Assembly: GCA_050485405.1 (NCBI GenBank) | Contig: JBJHBI010000003.1 | Span: 38,356 to 102,355 of the forward strand | Length of the DNA: 64,000 nucleotides | Direction of reading: 5' to 3' | From: Saliniramus sp050485405 | GTDB lineage: Bacteria; Pseudomonadota; Alphaproteobacteria; Rhizobiales; Beijerinckiaceae | Shown here: piece after piece, positions 33,483 through 43,180 of the stretch | Numbering within the stretch: the first letter of the stretch is position 1 | How the letters are laid out: every line of letters starts with the position of its first letter | Notes under the pieces: model-generated | What the model saw: the letters and a program-made list of their open reading frames with translations, nothing else | Told to the model about the DNA's origin: nothing | Database searches by the model: none | Position numbers and translations under genes: made by a program

Positions 33483-34225
33483 TCGACGCCGGTAAAATAG
33501 AGCCCGTGGGCGGGCGCGACCGGCCCGCAGGCGCGGCGATCCCTGGCATGGAGCGCATCGGCCACATCCTGCACGCTCCAGCGCCCGATTCCGGCCTGGG
33601 CGAGCGTCCCCACCATCGAGCGCACCTGATGATGCAGGAAGGAGCGCGATGCGGCGCGGATGTGGATCTCGTCGCCTTCACGGGTGACGTCGAGCCGCTC
33701 CAGCGTCTTCCACGGGGTGCGGCCCTGGCATTGGGTGGCGCGGAAGGTGGTAAAGTCGTAATGCCCGACGAGATGCTGGGCCGCCTCGTGCATCACCTGC
33801 GTATCGATGCGCTGGCGCACGTGCCAGACGCGCCCGCGATCGACGGAAGCCGGCGCCGGGCGGTTGAGGATGCGGTAGAGATAATGCCGGCGCACGGCGC
33901 TGAGCCGGGCATGGAAGGCGTGGGTGACTTCGCGCGCCTCGCGCACCACCACCGGGTGATCGCGCATCTGCGCATTGGTCGCGTCGCGGATCTTGTCGAC
34001 GCGCATCGGCCTGTCGAGATCGACATGGACCACCTGATGCAGGGCATGCACCCCCGAATCCGTGCGCCCCGCGCAATGCAGCCGCACCTCACGTCCGGCG
34101 AAGACCGCAATCGCCTCCTCGACGAGTTGCTGCACCGCGAGCCCGTTCTCCTGGCGCTGCCAGCCCGTGAAGGGAGCGCCGTCATATTCGACGACGAGCA
34201 TATAGCGATGGGTCGTCTCGTCCAC
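33434..34225 (-). CDS. truA: tRNA pseudouridine(38-40) synthase TruA
   Basis: This 263-residue enzyme modifies positions 38-40 of the tRNA anticodon arm. The catalytic Asp is in AGRTDSGVHA. Other conserved parts are YDGAPFTGWQRQ at the N-terminus and FLHHQVRSMVGTL. I start at GTG 34225 (VDETTHRYMLVVEYDG), just before the conserved core. The longer frame reads back into fmt. It forms a same-strand run with fmt (14 bp upstream) and def, a common translation-related cluster in Rhizobiales. Confidence 0.95.
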   Translation of the reverse strand: MDETTHRYMLVVEYDGAPFTGWQRQENGLAVQQLVEEAIAVFAGREVRLHCAGRTDSGVHALHQVVHVDLDRPMRVDKIRDATNAQMRDHPVVVREAREVTHAFHARLSAVRRHYLYRILNRPAPASVDRGRVWHVRQRIDTQVMHEAAQHLVGHYDFTTFRATQCQGRTPWKTLERLDVTREGDEIHIRAASRSFLHHQVRSMVGTLAQAGIGRWSVQDVADALHARDRRACGPVAPAHGLYFTGVDYPPEALVSPGEATNP

Positions 34226-34239
34226 GGCGCGACGCCGGA

Positions 34240-35187
34240 TCAGGGCTGGACGAGGAGCGCGCCGGGCTCCAGCCGCGCTCCGCGCAGCATGTCGGTCGCC
34301 GACATCGCGGATTTGCCCGAGCGCTGCACCTGCAACAACCGCACGCTTCCCTCGGCACAGGCGACGAGCCCCTCCCCGTCGAGGAGCGTGCCGGGCGCGG
34401 CCTGCGATCCGGTCTCGCTCTCGATGCGCGTGCGCAGAACCTTCACCCGCTCGAAACTCTTGCCGCAATCGGCCATGAAGAAAGCGCCCGGAAAGGGCGA
34501 GAGGCCGCGCACCTGATCGTGGATGCGCCGCGACGGCATCGTCCAGCTGATCTCGGCATCGCCATTAGTGATCTTCGCCGCATAGGTCACGCCCTCATCC
34601 GGCTGCGGCGTGAAATCGAGGGCATCGCGCGAGAGTGCGGCCAGCGCGCGCACCATCAGATCGGCGCCGAGCAGCATCAACCGGTCATGCAGGTCGCCGG
34701 CGGTCATGTCCGGTTCGATCGCGACATGCTCGACCATGCCGACGGGGCCGGTATCGAGCCCAGCTTCCATCTTCATCACGGCGACACCGGTCTGCGCATC
34801 GCCCGCCATGATCGCGCGCTGGATCGGCGCCGCTCCGCGCCAGCGCGGCAAGTCCGAAGCATGCAGGTTGAGGCAGCCGAGCGGCGGGATGTCGAGCACG
34901 TTCTGCGGCAGGATCATGCCATAGGCGACCACGACGAAGGCGTCGGCCTCGAAGGCGGCGAGTTCCGCGACGGTTTCGGGATCGCGCAGGTTCTTCGGCG
35001 TGAAGACCGGGATGCCGAACCCCTCGGCCATGGAGTGGACCGGGGATTTGCGCGTCGCCATGCCCCGCCCCCCGGGCGCCGGCGCGCGCGTATAGCAGGC
35101 GACGACCTCGTGGCCCTGTCCGATGATCTCCGAGAGCGTGGGCACGGCGAAATCGGGGGTGCCCATGAAGACGATGCGCAGGCTCAT
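34240..35187 (-). CDS. fmt: Methionyl-tRNA formyltransferase
   Basis: This 315-residue enzyme formylates initiator Met-tRNA with 10-formyl-THF. It begins MSLRIVFMGTPDFAVPTL, typical of Fmt. The catalytic region is NLHASDLPRWRGAAPIQRAI, and GVAVMKMEAGLDTGPV follows. The C-terminal OB-like domain is present. It lies between def (34 bp upstream) and truA on the minus strand. All key blocks are intact. Confidence 0.97.
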   Translation of the reverse strand: MSLRIVFMGTPDFAVPTLSEIIGQGHEVVACYTRAPAPGGRGMATRKSPVHSMAEGFGIPVFTPKNLRDPETVAELAAFEADAFVVVAYGMILPQNVLDIPPLGCLNLHASDLPRWRGAAPIQRAIMAGDAQTGVAVMKMEAGLDTGPVGMVEHVAIEPDMTAGDLHDRLMLLGADLMVRALAALSRDALDFTPQPDEGVTYAAKITNGDAEISWTMPSRRIHDQVRGLSPFPGAFFMADCGKSFERVKVLRTRIESETGSQAAPGTLLDGEGLVACAEGSVRLLQVQRSGKSAMSATDMLRGARLEPGALLVQP

Positions 35188-35221
35188 GCCGCTGACCTCG
35201 TTGCGCGATCGCGCGCGCGCC

Positions 35222-35776
35222 TCACTCGGCGGTCGCTTCGCGTTTCGCTGCCTTGGTGAATTTCCTGATCACCCGGTCGCGTTTCAGCTTCGAGAGGTAA
35301 TCGATGAAGAGTTTGCCGTCGAGATGGTCGACCTCGTGCTGCATGCACGTCGCCATCAGCCCCTCCGCCTCTTCCTCGCGCGGCTCGCCGTCCAGGGTGA
35401 GGTAGCGGAAGCGGATGCGGGCCGGGCGCTCGACCTCCTCGGTATAGTCCGGGATCGAGAGGCAGCCCTCCTCGTAGGTGCTGGTATCTTCCGAGCGCCA
35501 GGTGATCTCGGGATTGACGAAGACCTGCGGGTCCGGCTCCGTCTCCGGCTCGCCATCCTCGTCGAACTCGCCGGGGATCTCCTTGCCGAGATCGCAGACC
35601 ACGACGCGCTTGAACACGCCGATCTGGATCGCCGCGAGGCCGATGCCGCGGGCCGCATACATCGAATCGAGCATGTCGCGCGCGAGATCACGGATCTCGT
35701 CCGTGATGGCGATGACGGGCTCGCAGACCTGCCTGAGGCGGGTATCGGGCAATATGACGATGGGTTTGCGCGACAT
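35222..35776 (-). CDS. def: Peptide deformylase
   Basis: This 184-residue metalloenzyme removes the formyl group from nascent proteins. The three motifs are present: GIGLAAIQIG, EGCLSIPDY and QHEVDHLDGKLF, giving the Cys and two His metal ligands plus the catalytic Glu. A slightly acidic insertion (EIPGEFDEDGEPETEPDPQ) lies between motifs 1 and 2. It is the first gene of the def-fmt-truA run. The divergent partner seen in some relatives is absent. Confidence 0.97.
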   Translation of the reverse strand: MSRKPIVILPDTRLRQVCEPVIAITDEIRDLARDMLDSMYAARGIGLAAIQIGVFKRVVVCDLGKEIPGEFDEDGEPETEPDPQVFVNPEITWRSEDTSTYEEGCLSIPDYTEEVERPARIRFRYLTLDGEPREEEAEGLMATCMQHEVDHLDGKLFIDYLSKLKRDRVIRKFTKAAKREATAE

Positions 35777-35847
35777 GGTGTGGCCGAGATAAGCCGTGCG
35801 GCGGGCGACGTCAACGCCGCCCGTGACCTCGTTTGCACGAAATGCGA

Positions 35848-38154
35848 TTACGGCGCGGCTTGCGCCTCCACCACGGCGATGGCGGTGATGTTGACGATGC
35901 CGCGCGCCGTCACCGATGGCGTCACCACATGGGCCGGGCGCGCCGGTCCGATCAGGATCGGGCCGACGGGCAGCGCATCGGCGAGCCCCTTGGTGAGCTG
36001 ATAGGCGATGTTGGCGGCATCGAGATTGGGCATGATCAGCACGTTCGCCTCGCCCTCCAGCCGCGAATTGGGCAGAACCCGTTCGCGGATGATCTGGGAG
36101 AGCGCCGTATCGGCCTGCATCTCGCCATCGACTTCGAGTGCTGGCGCGCGTTCGCGGATGATCTGGAGCGCCTCGCGCATCTTCATGGCGGAGGGGGTAT
36201 CGGCGGAGCCGAAATCCGAATGCGAGACCAGCGCGATCTTCGGGGCGATGCCGAAGCGCTCGACATGCTCGGCGCAGGCCACCGTCATGTCGGCGATTTC
36301 CTCGGCGGTGGGATCCGGGCGCACATGCGTGTCGGCGAGAAAATACGCGCCCTTGTTCGTGATCATCAGCGAGAGTGCTGAGAATTCGCGCACGCCCGGC
36401 GCGAGGCCGAGAATGTCCTTGATATGGCGTAAGCGCGAGGCGAACCGCCCCTCCAGCCCGCAGATCAGCGCATCAGCATCCCCGCGCCGCACCGCGATCG
36501 CGCCGATCACCGTGGAATTGGTGCGCACCAGCGTGCGCGCGGCATCGGGCGTGATGCCCCGCCGACCCGCCACTTCGAGATAGGTCGCGACGTAATCGCG
36601 ATAGCGCGGATCGTCTTCCGGGTTGACCAGTTCGAAGTCCTCGCCCGGGCGGATCGAGAGACCGAAGCGCTTCAGCCGCGTCTCGACCACGGAGGGGCGC
36701 CCGATCAGGATCGGCTTGGCGATGCCGTCTTCGAGCAGCACCTGGGCCGCGCGCAGGACGCGCTCATCCTCGCCCTCGGCATAGATCACCCGCTTGGGCT
36801 CGGCCCGGGCCTTGGTGATCAGCGGCTTCATCAGGAAGCCGGAGCGGAAGACGAAGCGCTGGAGCGAATCCTCATAGGTCTCGAAATCAGCGATGGGACG
36901 GCGCGCCACGCCGCTCTCCATCGCCGCGCGCGCGACGGCGGGGGCGATGCGCAGGATCAGGCGCGGATCGAAGGGGCTCGGAATGAGCGACTGCTTGCCG
37001 AAAGGCCGCGCCTCCCCGCCATAGGCGCGCGCCACCACCTCGGATGGCGCCTCGCGCGCGAGCGCCGCGATCGCCTTGACCGCCGCCGCCTTCATCTCCT
37101 CGTTGATCGTCGTCGCGGCGACATCGAGAGCGCCGCGGAAGATGTAGGGGAAGCACAGGACGTTGTTGACCTGATTGGGATAATCCGAGCGCCCGGTGCA
37201 GATCATCGCGTCGGGCCGCGCGGCCTGCGCCTCGTCCGGCATGATCTCCGGGTTGGGATTGGCCAGAGCCATGATCAGCGGGCGCTCGGCCATCTTCTCG
37301 AGCAGATGGGGCTTGAGCACGCCCGCAGCCGAGAGCCCGAGAAAAACGTCCGCACCCTCGATCACATCGGCGAGGGTGCGCGCTTGCGTATCCTGCGCAT
37401 AGACCGCCTTCCAGCGATCCATCAGCGCCTCGCGGCCCTGATAGACCACGCCCTCGATATCGGTGACGGTAATATTTTCGCGCTTCACGCCGAGCGTCAC
37501 CAGCAGATTGAGGCAGGCGATCGCGGCGGCGCCGGCGCCGGAGGTCACCACCTTGATCTGCGACAGATCCTTGCCGGCGAGCACCATCGCATTGGTGACC
37601 GCCGCACCGACGATGATCGCGGTGCCGTGCTGGTCGTCGTGGAAGACCGGGATGTCCATGCGCGCCTTGAGCTGCTCCTCGACGTCGAAGCACTCGGGCG
37701 CCTTGATATCCTCAAGATTGATACCGCCGAAGGTCGGCTCGAGCGCGGCCACGACATCGACGATGCGTTCCACCTCGTCGGCCTTGATCTCGATGTCGAA
37801 TACGTCGATCCCGGCGAATTTCTTGAACAGAACGGCCTTGCCCTCCATCACCGGCTTGGAGGCCAGCGGGCCGATATTGCCGAGCCCCAGGACGGCGGTG
37901 CCGTTGGAGACGACGGCGACGAGGTTCTGGCGTGCCGTCAGTTCACCCGCCTTGTCGGGATCCTCGACGATCGCCTCGCAGGCCGCCGCTACGCCCGGCG
38001 AATAGGCGAGCGCGAGATCGCGCTGGTTGCCGAGCGGCTTGGTGGGCTGGATTTCCAGCTTTCCGGGCTTTCCGTGCGAATGATAGACCAGTGCTGCGGA
38101 TTTGAGATCGTCGGAAATGTTGCTGGGCACGGTCTTCGCCTTTCGTCTCGCCAT
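35848..38154 (-). CDS. maeB: NADP-dependent malic enzyme fused to a phosphotransacetylase-like domain
   Basis: This 768-residue protein decarboxylates malate to pyruvate. Residues 1 to about 430 form the malic enzyme (AYSPGVAAACEAI, NDLD-like metal site in FHDDQHGTAIIVGAA, Rossmann fold VTSGAGAAAIACLNLL). The rest is a phosphotransacetylase-like domain without expected acetyl-transfer activity in this family; it is thought to regulate the enzyme by acetyl-CoA. The start MARRKAKTVPSNISD at 38154 is favoured over a 32-residue longer form. It is monocistronic. Confidence 0.95.
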   Translation of the reverse strand: MARRKAKTVPSNISDDLKSAALVYHSHGKPGKLEIQPTKPLGNQRDLALAYSPGVAAACEAIVEDPDKAGELTARQNLVAVVSNGTAVLGLGNIGPLASKPVMEGKAVLFKKFAGIDVFDIEIKADEVERIVDVVAALEPTFGGINLEDIKAPECFDVEEQLKARMDIPVFHDDQHGTAIIVGAAVTNAMVLAGKDLSQIKVVTSGAGAAAIACLNLLVTLGVKRENITVTDIEGVVYQGREALMDRWKAVYAQDTQARTLADVIEGADVFLGLSAAGVLKPHLLEKMAERPLIMALANPNPEIMPDEAQAARPDAMICTGRSDYPNQVNNVLCFPYIFRGALDVAATTINEEMKAAAVKAIAALAREAPSEVVARAYGGEARPFGKQSLIPSPFDPRLILRIAPAVARAAMESGVARRPIADFETYEDSLQRFVFRSGFLMKPLITKARAEPKRVIYAEGEDERVLRAAQVLLEDGIAKPILIGRPSVVETRLKRFGLSIRPGEDFELVNPEDDPRYRDYVATYLEVAGRRGITPDAARTLVRTNSTVIGAIAVRRGDADALICGLEGRFASRLRHIKDILGLAPGVREFSALSLMITNKGAYFLADTHVRPDPTAEEIADMTVACAEHVERFGIAPKIALVSHSDFGSADTPSAMKMREALQIIRERAPALEVDGEMQADTALSQIIRERVLPNSRLEGEANVLIMPNLDAANIAYQLTKGLADALPVGPILIGPARPAHVVTPSVTARGIVNITAIAVVEAQAAP

Positions 38155-38287
38155 TCGCGTCGCATGCAATTGGTAGCCGCGTGCGCGCCCGGCGGCAATC
38201 CTTTCGGGCGCGCGAAGCACGACTGTTTTGCGCCATAACGGCCCCATCAACGGCCTGCCCGCGACGAATCAACCAAATTCCGGATGA

Positions 38288-40156
38288 TCAGCCTTCGAGC
38301 TCCTGCGAGATCTCCAGCCATTCCTCTTCCGCCCGCGCGAGCGCATCCGCCGCCTCGCCGCGCATGCGGGAGATCTCGGCGGCTTTCTGCGGGTCGCGCC
38401 GAAAGGCCTCGCCATCGCCGATCGCGGCGTCGATTTTCGCGATCACGCCGGAGAATTTCTCGATCCGCGCTTCGACCTGCGTGAGCTGCTTGCGCAGGGG
38501 CGCCTGACGGGCGCGCTTCTCGGCTGCGGATTTGCGGTCGTCGTTGCGTGCGGGGCGCGTCTCGCGGCGGCTGTCGCGCGCGGCGTCGCCGTCGAGACCG
38601 CCGGAGAGCACGAATTTGCGGTAATCCTCCATATCCCCGTCGAAGGGCTTCACCCGCCCGCCGCCGATCAGCCAGAGCCGGTCGGCGCAGGCCTCGACGA
38701 GGAACCGGTCATGGCTGACGATGATCACCGCGCCGTCGAAATCCGCGATCGCCTCGACGAGAGCCTGGCGGCTGTCGATGTCGAGATGGTTTGTCGGCTC
38801 GTCGAGGATCAGGAGGTGCGGCCCCTCGAAGGCAGCGAGCCCCATGAGCAGCCGCGCCTTCTCGCCGCCGGAGAGCTTTTCGACCGGCGTGTCGCCCTTG
38901 GTGCCGGGAAAGCCGAAACGGGCCGCGCGGGCGCGAATCTTCGCCTCGGGCGCGCCGGGCATGCGCTCGGCCACATGCGCGACGGGGCTCGCCTGCGGGC
39001 GCAATTCGTCGAGCTGGTGCTGGGCGAAGTAGGCGACCTTCATCTTGGACGAGGCCACCATACTGCCCTTCATCGGGGCAAGCCGCCCGCCGATCAACTT
39101 ACAGAAAGTTGATTTGCCGTTTCCGTTCGATCCGAGAAGCGCGATCCGGTCATCGGGCAGGATCGAGAGATCCATCCGGTCGAGCACTGGGGTCTCGCCA
39201 TATCCCGCCGCGGCGCCTTCCAGCGCGATCAGCGGTGGCGAGAGCTGTTTCTCGGGACTCGGCAGATCGAAGGGAAGCGTCGCCTCCTCGGTGATCGTGA
39301 CGATCGGCTGCAATTTCTCGAGCCGCTTCAACCGTGACTGCGCCTGGCGCGCCTTGGTCGCCTTGGCGCGGAAGCGGTCGACGAAGCTCTGCAGGTGTTT
39401 GCGCTCGGTCTCCTGCTTGGCCGCGCTCTTTTGCAGCAGCATCTGCTTCTCGGCCCGCTGGCGCGCAAACGACGTGTAGCCGCCGCGATAGAGCGTCAGT
39501 TTCGCCCGCTCCAGATGCAGGATGTGATCGACGCAGGTATCGAGCAGGTCGCGATCGTGGCTGATCACCAGCACGGTATGGGGGTAGCGCGTGAGGTAAT
39601 CGTAGAGCCAGAGCGTGCCCTCGATATCGAGATAGTTGGTCGGCTCGTCGAGCAGCAGCAGATCCGGCTCGGAGAAGAGCACGGCGGCGAGCGCCACGCG
39701 CATCCGCCAGCCGCCGGAGAAGGACGAACAGGGCCGCGCCTGCGCCTGCGCATCAAAACCCAGCCCATGCAGGATCGCGGCGGCGCGCGCGGGCGCCGAA
39801 TGCGCGCCGATATCGGTGAGCCGCGTTTCGATCTCGGCCCGGTGAACGCCCTCGGCGGTCTCGGCCTCGGCCATCAGCCGCGCGCGCTCGGTATCGGCGG
39901 CGAGCACCACCTCGATCAGGCTCTCCGGCCCGCCCGGCGCTTCCTGCGCCACGGTGCCGATGCGCCGCCCCTTCGGCATGCCGACATGGCCGGATTCCGG
40001 CGAGATCTCGCCGAGCAGGATGCGAAACAGCGTCGTCTTGCCGGTGCCGTTGCGCCCCACGATCCCCACCCGCGCCCCGTCGGGCACGGCGAAGGAGGCA
40101 GCGTCGAGCAGCATTCGCTCGCCGAGACGGTAGGTGAGATCGTTGACGTGCAGCAT
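38288..40156 (-). CDS. ABC-F family ATPase (YheS/Uup type)
   Basis: This 622-residue soluble protein has two ABC ATPase domains in one chain and no membrane segments. The Walker A motifs are GRNGTGKTT and GSNGNGKST, the signatures FSGGWRMR and LSGGEKAR. The linker between the domains is basic (FRAKATKARQAQSRLKRLEKL), as in ABC-F proteins that act at the ribosome E site. The C-terminal 90 residues form a predicted coiled coil after an Arg-rich stretch. The start MLHVNDLTYRLGER at 40156 is chosen. The role is probably ribosome-linked; a resistance role is less likely. Confidence 0.9.
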   Translation of the reverse strand: MLHVNDLTYRLGERMLLDAASFAVPDGARVGIVGRNGTGKTTLFRILLGEISPESGHVGMPKGRRIGTVAQEAPGGPESLIEVVLAADTERARLMAEAETAEGVHRAEIETRLTDIGAHSAPARAAAILHGLGFDAQAQARPCSSFSGGWRMRVALAAVLFSEPDLLLLDEPTNYLDIEGTLWLYDYLTRYPHTVLVISHDRDLLDTCVDHILHLERAKLTLYRGGYTSFARQRAEKQMLLQKSAAKQETERKHLQSFVDRFRAKATKARQAQSRLKRLEKLQPIVTITEEATLPFDLPSPEKQLSPPLIALEGAAAGYGETPVLDRMDLSILPDDRIALLGSNGNGKSTFCKLIGGRLAPMKGSMVASSKMKVAYFAQHQLDELRPQASPVAHVAERMPGAPEAKIRARAARFGFPGTKGDTPVEKLSGGEKARLLMGLAAFEGPHLLILDEPTNHLDIDSRQALVEAIADFDGAVIIVSHDRFLVEACADRLWLIGGGRVKPFDGDMEDYRKFVLSGGLDGDAARDSRRETRPARNDDRKSAAEKRARQAPLRKQLTQVEARIEKFSGVIAKIDAAIGDGEAFRRDPQKAAEISRMRGEAADALARAEEEWLEISQELEG

Positions 40157-40306
40157 GCGGCGACTTGTGCCGCCGAAGCGGTGGTTTTGCAAGAGGGCGC
40201 GAGGTGCCTTTACGAGGTACCGCCCCGGTCCGGACCGTTGCCGTTTCGCGCGCGCGCCTTATTCTCGCGACCAGATCGAATCGCCGCACGCACGGAAGGA
40301 ACCATC

Positions 40307-41353
40307 ATGCAGTATCGCCCGCTCGGCCGCACCGGCCTCCAGGTCAGCGCCATCTGTCTCGGCAGCATGACCTGGGGCGAACAGAATACCGAGGCCGAGG
40401 GCCATGCCCAGATGGATTACGCCTTCGAGCGCGGCATCAACTTCATCGACACCGCCGAGCTCTATCCCGTTCCGCCGAAGGCCGGAACTCAGGGCGCGAC
40501 GGAGGAGATCATCGGCTCCTGGATGGCGCAGCGCCGCAACCGCGACGACGTCATCATCGGCACGAAGGTGATCGGGCGCTCGCAGAACGATTGGTTCCGC
40601 GACGACGGCTCCACCGCCGAGCTCTCGCGCGGGCAGATCATGGAGGCGATCGACAAGAGCCTGAAGCGCCTGCGCACCGATTACATCGACCTCTACCAGA
40701 TCCACTGGCCCGATCGCGCCGTGAGCGCCTTCGGCTCCAACGCGACGATCTTCCGCAATGTGCGTGAGCCGGAACACAGCATCGAATCCACCCTCGACGT
40801 GCTCGGCGAACTGGTGCGCGCCGGCAAGGTGCGCCATGTCGGCATTTCCAACGAATCGAGCTGGGGCGCGATGCGTTATCTCGGGCATGCCGACCAGACG
40901 GGCGCGCCGCGCGTCGCCTCGATCCAGAACGCCTATTCGCTGGTCAACCGCACCTTCGAGGTCAATCTTGCCGAACTCGCCATGCGCGAGAATGTCGGGC
41001 TGCTCGCCTATTCACCGCTCGCACAGGGCTATCTCACAGGCAAATATGCCGGCGGCGCGCTGCCCGAGGGTTCGCGCAAGCAACTCTTCGACCGGCTCCA
41101 GCGCTACGAGAAACCCGCAGCCCTCGCCGCCTACGAGGCCTATACGGCGCTCGCGCGCGAATTCGGCCTCGACCCGGCGCAAATGGCGCTCGCCTTCGTC
41201 ACGAGCCGGCCCTTCGTCACCAGCAACATCATCGGCGCGACCACGCTCGATCAGTTGAAGACCAATATCGATTCCATCGACGTGACGATCACGCCCGAGC
41301 TCGAGGAGCGCATCGACGCGATTCACCTGCAATATTGCAATCCGGCGCCCTGA
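40307..41353 (+). CDS. Aldo/keto reductase (Tas-like)
   Basis: This 348-residue NADPH-dependent oxidoreductase has a TIM barrel. The catalytic tetrad is visible: Asp and Tyr in FIDTAELYPVPP, Lys in IIGTKVIG and His in YQIHWPDR. The N-terminus MQYRPLGRTGLQVS and the long insertion after the Tyr (PPKAGTQGATEEIIGSWM) resemble the Tas group. A clear ribosome binding site (GGAAGGA) precedes ATG 40307. The open frame extends far upstream but reads through the ABC-F gene. The physiological substrate is unknown. Confidence 0.92.
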   Translation: MQYRPLGRTGLQVSAICLGSMTWGEQNTEAEGHAQMDYAFERGINFIDTAELYPVPPKAGTQGATEEIIGSWMAQRRNRDDVIIGTKVIGRSQNDWFRDDGSTAELSRGQIMEAIDKSLKRLRTDYIDLYQIHWPDRAVSAFGSNATIFRNVREPEHSIESTLDVLGELVRAGKVRHVGISNESSWGAMRYLGHADQTGAPRVASIQNAYSLVNRTFEVNLAELAMRENVGLLAYSPLAQGYLTGKYAGGALPEGSRKQLFDRLQRYEKPAALAAYEAYTALAREFGLDPAQMALAFVTSRPFVTSNIIGATTLDQLKTNIDSIDVTITPELEERIDAIHLQYCNPAP

Positions 41354-41380
41354 GGGGCAGGTTCGGGTGGACCTTCGCGG

Positions 41381-42946
41381 TCAGGATTTGCCGCCGGTGA
41401 CCGGTCGCCCCTTGACCGGCGTGCCGGTGATTTTCCGGGGCGCGGGGGGCACGCCGGTTGCGCCGGGCGCCTTGCGCGGGAAGGATTTGCCGTCGACCGG
41501 TTTGCCAACTGTCTTGCCGGCGGGTTTGCCGACCGCCTTGCCGACGGTCTTGCCCACGACCTTCCCCTTGACCTGACCTGCCCCCTGACCGCCCCCCTGC
41601 CCCGAACCAGGTGCGGTGGCGGAGGCGGTGGCCGCCTGCGGGGCGGGACGATGCGCGACGTTCATCTGGCCGGCCACGCGGCTGACCATGTCGCGCATGG
41701 CTCCGGCAAGCGAGATCAGACTGCCACGCGCACCGCCTGCGGGCTCCGCCATGGCGGTCTCGGAGCCGGCCTCGGGGGACGGCGCCTGCATCGACGGCGC
41801 CGCGATCGGTGCCGCCTCCGGCTCGGGCTTCGCCTTCGCCTTGCGTTTCTGCGCTGCGGCGGTGCGGGCCTGCGAGACGGCGTAGTGGATCACACGGCGC
41901 GCCGTATCGGGCTTGAGCCGCTGGAAGACGTTGTAGGCTTCTTCCAGCAGTTCCACAGAGGGCTGGCGCCCGCTGCGCTTGCCGAGCAAAGTCTTGAAAT
42001 TCGGCCAGCTCAGCCCGGCGGCGGATGCTATGAAGAGGATCGCGTCGAAGCGCGGCGCGTAGAACGCGTTCACCACCTTGCCGAGATCGATGCCGACCTT
42101 GTCGGCGATCGCGGCCAGCACATCCTCCATGCGGTTACGCTTGATCCACTGGACGAGCTCGGCCTCCTGGACGGGCTGATCGGCGCCGCGTTCCTTGATG
42201 AACTGACGCGCCATGTCGAGATCGGCGGCGAGGAATTCGCGCCCGCGATCGGGAACGAATTTCTTCTGCATGTCGGCGATGACCGAATCGATCGCCTTCT
42301 CCATCCGCTCGCCCAGTTCGTCGACGAGGGTCTGGCGCACCTTGTCGCGCACGGAATCGGCGAGTTTCTCCACCTGATCCGGCGTCAGCTCGCCGCGATA
42401 GTTCAAAGCGTCCTGGATATCGGGATCGGCCTGCGATCGCGCCATGAGCCGCGCGAAACCGTCCTCGGAGAAACGCGCGCCCTCGTTCACCGCGAGCGCC
42501 CGGATAGGGTCGTCCTCGTCGCGGGCGAGGATCGAATCGGTGACGCGCTCGGAGAGGCTGTTGCGGCGCGAGACCGCGAGCACGTGCATCGCGCTCTTCG
42601 TCTCCACCACGAAGATCAGATCGTCGTCGCCGAGCTGCTCGGAGCGGCCGAGAACGGGGGTGGCGACTTCGTAATTGTCGTCGAAGGCGAGCTCGCGCAC
42701 CATCTTCAGCGGGGCGCAGGGAATGTCCGCGAGGCGCTCGGCAACGGCGTAGCGCACGCGGAAATCGACATCCTTTGCGAGCCGCAGCATCACCTCGTCG
42801 AAGGTGGCGATCAGGCTCTCGTCGAGCCAGCGGGCATTGTCCACGAAGAGATTGGTGATCTGACGCAGCATCGCCATGCGCCGGCGACGGTCGGTGCCGG
42901 CGATGATCTCATCGACCTCTTCGATCATTGCGTCGGCCGGGCTCAT
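41381..42946 (-). CDS. DUF2336 protein with repetitive Lys/Gly-rich tail
   Basis: The first 380 of 521 residues are all-helical with HEAT-like repeats and match the alphaproteobacterial DUF2336 family (VRYAVAERLADIPCAPLKMVRELAFDDNYEVATPVL). The function of the family is unknown. After a basic stretch (AAAQKRKAKAKPEPE) the protein becomes low in complexity. It ends with several copies of a VGK-T/A/P-V/A unit and Pro/Gly/Lys-rich sequence up to the stop. The tail could bind nucleic acid or an anionic surface. No membrane segment is seen. It is monocistronic, with a dyad in the upstream spacer. Confidence 0.8.
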   Translation of the reverse strand: MSPADAMIEEVDEIIAGTDRRRRMAMLRQITNLFVDNARWLDESLIATFDEVMLRLAKDVDFRVRYAVAERLADIPCAPLKMVRELAFDDNYEVATPVLGRSEQLGDDDLIFVVETKSAMHVLAVSRRNSLSERVTDSILARDEDDPIRALAVNEGARFSEDGFARLMARSQADPDIQDALNYRGELTPDQVEKLADSVRDKVRQTLVDELGERMEKAIDSVIADMQKKFVPDRGREFLAADLDMARQFIKERGADQPVQEAELVQWIKRNRMEDVLAAIADKVGIDLGKVVNAFYAPRFDAILFIASAAGLSWPNFKTLLGKRSGRQPSVELLEEAYNVFQRLKPDTARRVIHYAVSQARTAAAQKRKAKAKPEPEAAPIAAPSMQAPSPEAGSETAMAEPAGGARGSLISLAGAMRDMVSRVAGQMNVAHRPAPQAATASATAPGSGQGGGQGAGQVKGKVVGKTVGKAVGKPAGKTVGKPVDGKSFPRKAPGATGVPPAPRKITGTPVKGRPVTGGKS

Positions 42947-43031
42947 CGATCATCCATTCGTGCGGATCGTGACCGTAGGTTACCGCGACAGGGGTTTCAT
43001 AAGAGTGAATTGGAAGCCGTACATATTGAAA

Positions 43032-43056
43032 ATTGTTCAGAATTATTCAGAACAAT
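43032..43056. promoter_or_regulatory. 25-bp near-perfect dyad in the DUF2336-thpR spacer
   Basis: The arms ATTGTTC-A-GAAT and ATTC-A-GAACAAT mirror each other around one central T, with a single mismatched position per arm. TTCAGAA also appears twice as a direct repeat inside it. The site lies in an AT-rich island between two divergent genes, 86 bp from the DUF2336 start and 125 bp from thpR. It looks like a transcription-factor operator; the factor is unknown. Confidence 0.5.
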
Positions 43057-43180
43057 CATTGCCATACCATGCGGCAGCGGAAACCGGCGTGGAGAACCTC
43101 GACGCGGCCCCTTCCCGCCCCTTGCGCCGCGCCCGTCTTCGTCCACAATGAGATTCGCTGGGGAATGACGGGAGGCGCCG

